A DNA stretch of 16,801 bases, from assembly GCA_903927685.1 (NCBI GenBank), contig CAIYOB010001636.1, forward strand, positions 1 through 16,801, read 5' to 3'. Both the position numbers and the translations under genes were made by a program. Position 1 is the first letter of the stretch. The number at the start of each line of letters is the position of its first letter. Positions 14,358 through 16,801 of the stretch are shown piece after piece. The notes under the pieces were generated by a model. That model was not told where the DNA came from, made no database searches, and was given only the letters and a program-made list of their open reading frames with translations. Source of the DNA: an uncultured Planctomycetaceae bacterium (GTDB lineage Bacteria; Planctomycetota; Planctomycetia; Pirellulales; Pirellulaceae).

Positions 14358-15116
14358 ATGCTGCGCAAACCTCTGATCGGTCTCAATGCTGACTATCGTT
14401 CCGCCAAGAAAGACTCGCCCGCCTATTCCTTCCTCGCCGCCGGTTACTACGATCGGATCCTGCTGGCCGGCGGAATCCCCGTGATCGTCCCTCCGCTGGA
14501 GTCGGAAGACGACCTGAATCAGGTGCTGGACACGCTGCAAGGTTTCGTGATGATCGGTGGTCAAGACCTCGATCCGCGCCGCGACGGATTCATGCTTCAT
14601 CCTTCGGTTCGTTCCATGGAAAAGCGGCGCGAGACGTTTGATCGCCGGTTGATGCGGTTGGTCGCCGAGCGGCGGATGCCGTTCTTCGGCATCGGCGTCG
14701 GCATGCAACTGCTGAACGTGTCCCAAGGCGGCACCTTGTTCCTGCACGTCCCGGAAGACGTGCCCCACGCGATCCCGCACAAGGATCTGCAAGACCCGGC
14801 CCATCGCCACAGCCTGATGGTCGTGCCCGGCTCGCTGATGGAGCGAGTTTACGGCGAGGGCGAAATCCGCGTGAACAGCATGCATCACATGGCCGTTGAT
14901 GACGTCGCCTCCGGCTTCGTCGTCACCGCCCGCTGTCCGGACGGCGTGGTCGAAGCGATGGAAAGCGAGACCCCGGATTGGTTCGCGTTCGGGACCCAGT
15001 TCCACCCGGAAGCCGATTCGGCGTCAGCCCTGGACGTCCGCATTTTCGAGGAGTTCGTCGATGGCGTGAACGCCCACAGCCGCGAGTTCAGCCAAGTGCA
15101 CATGCTGGTCGCCTGA
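14358..15116 (+). CDS. Peptidase C26 / gamma-glutamyl-GABA hydrolase-like protein, nucleophile missing
   Basis: A 252-residue class I glutamine-amidotransferase-fold protein related to PuuD-type gamma-glutamyl-gamma-aminobutyrate hydrolases. Family landmarks: KPLIGLNADYR (4-14), GYYDRILLAGGIPVIVPP (29-46), GFVMIGGQDLDPRR (62-75), GMQLLNVSQGGTLF (115-128), NSMHHMAVDDVASGF (173-187) and FGTQFHPEAD (211-220). His216 and Glu218 of the triad are present, but the nucleophile elbow, normally GICRG, reads GIGVG, so Gly113 replaces the Cys. Hydrolase activity by the usual mechanism is not expected. An AAGGGAG Shine-Dalgarno sequence precedes the ATG at 14358; the longer frame from 14181 adds 59 residues unlike the family. 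It converges with the PfpI-like gene, with a hairpin between them. A conserved pseudoenzyme or a ligand-binding protein is possible. Confidence 0.9.
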   Translation: MLRKPLIGLNADYRSAKKDSPAYSFLAAGYYDRILLAGGIPVIVPPLESEDDLNQVLDTLQGFVMIGGQDLDPRRDGFMLHPSVRSMEKRRETFDRRLMRLVAERRMPFFGIGVGMQLLNVSQGGTLFLHVPEDVPHAIPHKDLQDPAHRHSLMVVPGSLMERVYGEGEIRVNSMHHMAVDDVASGFVVTARCPDGVVEAMESETPDWFAFGTQFHPEADSASALDVRIFEEFVDGVNAHSREFSQVHMLVA

Positions 15117-15141
15117 CCCGCCCGCAACGAATTCGACTTTG

Positions 15142-15190
15142 GTAGGACGGCACAGCATTCCAGCCCAGATGGTTTGGCAAACCGTCCTAC
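15142..15190. repeat. GTAGGACGG hairpin between convergent genes
   Basis: GTAGGACGG (15142-15150) and CCGTCCTAC (15182-15190) form a perfect 9-bp inverted repeat. GGTTT and AAACC (15171-15183) make a small nested hairpin at one side. It lies in the 120-bp gap between the plus-strand C26-like gene and the minus-strand PfpI-like gene, so it could end both transcripts, though no T-run follows. The layout resembles dispersed hairpin repeats I associate with planctomycete genomes; that is recollection, not a search result. Confidence 0.55.
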
Positions 15191-15236
15191 GGGAAACAAG
15201 ATGACCCGGCGCTTTCAATAGCGAATCCGCGCCGGT

Positions 15237-15824
15237 CTACGGGACAAGCTGCGTTCCCAGGACCTCCAGGAAGGCACGCATCCAAGCCGGGTGCGCCGGC
15301 CAGGCCGGCGCTGTGACCAGGTTGCCGTCCACATGCGCGTTGTCGAACGAGGCACTGGCCGGCACGAACGAACCACCGCCCAGGACCACTTCCGGGCTGA
15401 CCGCCGGATAAGCGGCGCAGGCTTTGCCCTGCAGCACGCCGGCCGCGGCCAGCAGTTGGGGTCCGTGGCAGATGGCCGCGATCGGCTTGCCCGCCGCGGC
15501 GAAATGCTTCACGATTCCCAGGACTCGGGCGTTCAAACGCAAGTACTCCGGCGCTCGGCCGCCGGGGATTACCAGCGCATCGTAAGCGGTTTCATCCACC
15601 GCCTCGAACGCGGCATTCAAGCGGAAGTTGTGGCCGCGTTTCTCGCTGTACGTCTGCTCGCCCTCAAAATCATGGATCGCGGTCGCCACCGTCTCGCCCG
15701 CCCCTTTCCCGGGACAGACCGCATGCACTTCATGGCCGACCATCACCAGGATCTGGAACGGGACCATGACTTCATAATCCTCGACGAAGTCGCCGACCAG
15801 CATCAAGATCCGCTTCTTGGCCAT
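15237..15824 (-). CDS. DJ-1/PfpI family protein
   Basis: A 195-residue protein of the DJ-1/PfpI superfamily. The nucleophile elbow [10 protein letters not shown] holds Cys119 and His120, and Glu15 in GDFVEDYEV is the acidic residue that usually contacts the Cys. [16 protein letters not shown] begins the flavodoxin-like fold, and [16 protein letters not shown] (81-96) is typical. Family members include proteases, deglycases, chaperones and amidotransferase-like enzymes; the specific activity is not evident. The ATG at 15824 has a strong Shine-Dalgarno sequence (AGGAAGGAG) upstream; an in-frame start at 15854 would overlap the preceding gene. It follows the small membrane-protein gene by 17 nt and probably shares its promoter. 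Confidence 0.93.
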   Translation of the reverse strand: MAKKRILMLVGDFVEDYEVMVPFQILVMVGHEVHAVCPGKGAGETVATAIHDFEGEQTYSEKRGHNFRLNAAFEAVDETAYDALVIPGGRAPEYLRLNARVLGIVKHFAAAGKPIAAICHGPQLLAAAGVLQGKACAAYPAVSPEVVLGGGSFVPASASFDNAHVDGNLVTAPAWPAHPAWMRAFLEVLGTQLVP

Positions 15825-15841
15825 GGCGTGTGTGCTCCTTC

Positions 15842-16102
15842 CTATTCGGACCACCGGGTGACGGCGCCGCTGCCGTCGGCCCCTGGCGTCTCGCTGCTCT
15901 CGGCCTGGTCCCGGCCAGCCAGGTGCCGGACCTTGGCCGCCGCCACATCCAGGTCGTGCCGGACGCGCTGCCGATCGATTTTAACGGTAATATTGGTGTG
16001 CTGGTCTTCGTCCAGTCGGCTGACCGTATACCAGCTGCGAAAATAGCCGACCACCGCCGCCACGAATGCGAGCAACAGCAGGACGCGAAGGATCTTTCCC
16101 AT
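15842..16102 (-). CDS. Small single-helix membrane protein
   Basis: An 86-residue protein with a Lys/Arg N-terminus, one hydrophobic helix (about 5-20, [17 protein letters not shown]), then a charged tail with [19 protein letters not shown], which looks beta then helical, and a disordered Ser/Gly/Ala-rich end. The family is not recognised. GAGG lies 5 nt before the ATG at 16102, and a good promoter lies 50 nt upstream. It precedes the DJ-1/PfpI gene by 17 nt, so the two are probably co-expressed. The helix could also act as an uncleaved signal anchor with the tail outside the membrane. Confidence 0.75.
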   Translation of the reverse strand: MGKILRVLLLLAFVAAVVGYFRSWYTVSRLDEDQHTNITVKIDRQRVRHDLDVAAAKVRHLAGRDQAESSETPGADGSGAVTRWSE

Positions 16103-16152
16103 GGCAACCTCGGCCGGCCAGCGGCAATTCCCGGTTCTGACCTTATTCCTTG

Positions 16153-16180
16153 ATTATAGGCCATGGCGAGCGCAAGGCAA
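16153..16180 (-). promoter_or_regulatory. Sigma-70-type promoter for the small membrane protein and PfpI pair
   Basis: On the minus strand TTGCCT (16175-16180) and a perfect TATAAT (16153-16158) are separated by 16 bp. The start would be near 16146, giving a leader of about 44 nt to the ATG at 16102. This is the best promoter match in the window. It sits just after the methyltransferase stop codon (16189), so the pair can be expressed separately from it. Confidence 0.6.
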
Positions 16181-16188
16181 AAGCCGGG

Positions 16189-16801
16189 TCATTTCACCTT
16201 ATAGATCACCGCCATCCCGTCGCTCTTCAGTTCCGAGGCCCGGATGACGGTCGTGTGATAATTCGGGCTGTTCTGGACGTATTCCAGGAAATCCCGCATC
16301 TGCCCGGCGGACTGGATCACGTTGTCAGCGATGATCAACGCGCCCGGCTTCAGTTTCGGCTCCAGGCCCTGGAAGTACTTAAGATAGTCCTGTTTCACGG
16401 CGTCGATGAAGGCGAAATCGAACTCGCCGTCCAGCTTCGGGATGGCCTGTAACGCGTCCCCTTCGACCACCGTGACGACTTTGTCCAACTGCATCTTCTG
16501 CAGGTTCTCTCGGGCTGCCGCCACCATCTTGGGATCGATGTCAATCGTGGTCAGGTGCCCTCCGTTCCGCTCAAAACCCAAGCCCATCAACATCGCCCCG
16601 TACCCGGTGGCGGTGCCGACTTCCACGCCGCGCTGGGCCCGGCAGCTTTCGACCATGATCCGCAGGAAGGCCGCGTCCCCTGGCGCCGTGTTCAACCCGA
16701 TCCGCTTAAAGTCCTTGACGAACTGATCGCGGAACTGCTGCAGATCGGCTGACGGCGTGACCGGGGAAGCCTCCGCCGCGCCGGCGAACCCGGCCGACCC
16801 A
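16189..16801 (-). CDS. SAM-dependent O-methyltransferase, probably exported (5' end beyond right edge)
   Basis: The open frame continues through base 16801, so the N-terminus is missing. The first visible residues, GSAGFAGAAEASPVTP, look like the end of a signal peptide with an Ala-x-Ala site. Then comes a class I methyltransferase of the catechol/caffeoyl-CoA O-methyltransferase group: motif I GVEVGTATGYGAMLMG, acidic strand LTTIDIDPKM, EGDAL, FDFAFIDAVKQDYLKYF with the likely metal-binding Asp, and GALIIADNVI with the DN pair. It transfers a methyl group from S-adenosylmethionine to a hydroxyl; substrate unknown. A TTG at 16695 could start a shorter protein, but the upstream coding is family-like (LQQFRDQFVKDFKRIGLN). 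Export of a SAM-dependent enzyme would be odd and depends on the unseen start. Confidence 0.88.
   Translation of the reverse strand, partial: GSAGFAGAAEASPVTPSADLQQFRDQFVKDFKRIGLNTAPGDAAFLRIMVESCRAQRGVEVGTATGYGAMLMGLGFERNGGHLTTIDIDPKMVAAARENLQKMQLDKVVTVVEGDALQAIPKLDGEFDFAFIDAVKQDYLKYFQGLEPKLKPGALIIADNVIQSAGQMRDFLEYVQNSPNYHTTVIRASELKSDGMAVIYKVK

Overview
This is a GC-rich, gene-dense bacterial window. Its gene content points to Planctomycetota, probably near Pirellulales: a compact type VI secretion (T6SS) module beside a very large membrane-anchored caspase-fold protein, a kinase with an HRDVCPRN catalytic loop next to accD, and intergenic hairpins of the GTAGGACGG type. This assignment is inference from gene content, not a database match.

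Left part (1-4725, all minus strand, read right to left): a T6SS module in the order tssK, tssL (4-nt ATGA overlap), a short tssM-like gene, a FliA/SigF-type sigma factor, and the first 58 codons of tssA running off the left edge. The TssM is reduced: it has the N-terminal transmembrane and GTPase-like half, has lost the P-loop, and has no long periplasmic part. No tssJ is seen. A 242-bp divergent intergenic region with an 18-bp perfect palindrome separates tssK from a plus-strand gene for a 1513-residue protein (4968-9509). That protein has an N-terminal membrane anchor, a caspase-like domain whose catalytic Cys is Gly, a long helical and beta-rich body, and a C-terminal carboxypeptidase-regulatory-like domain.

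Middle part (9627-13635, minus strand): five co-directional genes, read right to left: a sugar-phosphate isomerase-like TIM barrel, ribulose-phosphate 3-epimerase (with a likely promoter of its own), a histidine-phosphatase-fold protein lacking both catalytic histidines, accD, and a Ser/Thr protein kinase whose reading frame touches the end of accD.

Right part: 722 bp without a convincing gene (13636-14357) hold a 147-nt near-perfect hairpin element. It is followed by a plus-strand class I glutamine-amidotransferase-like (peptidase C26) gene whose nucleophile Cys is Gly. A second hairpin lies between this gene and a convergent pair on the minus strand: a small one-helix membrane protein and a DJ-1/PfpI protein, served by a good TTGCCT-N16-TATAAT promoter. 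The window ends in a probably exported O-methyltransferase, cut off at its 5' end by the right edge.

The recurring theme is loss of catalytic residues in recognisable enzyme folds: TssM P-loop, caspase Cys, phosphatase His pair, amidotransferase Cys. The most unusual unit is the reduced T6SS module with its own sigma factor and a divergent pseudo-caspase.
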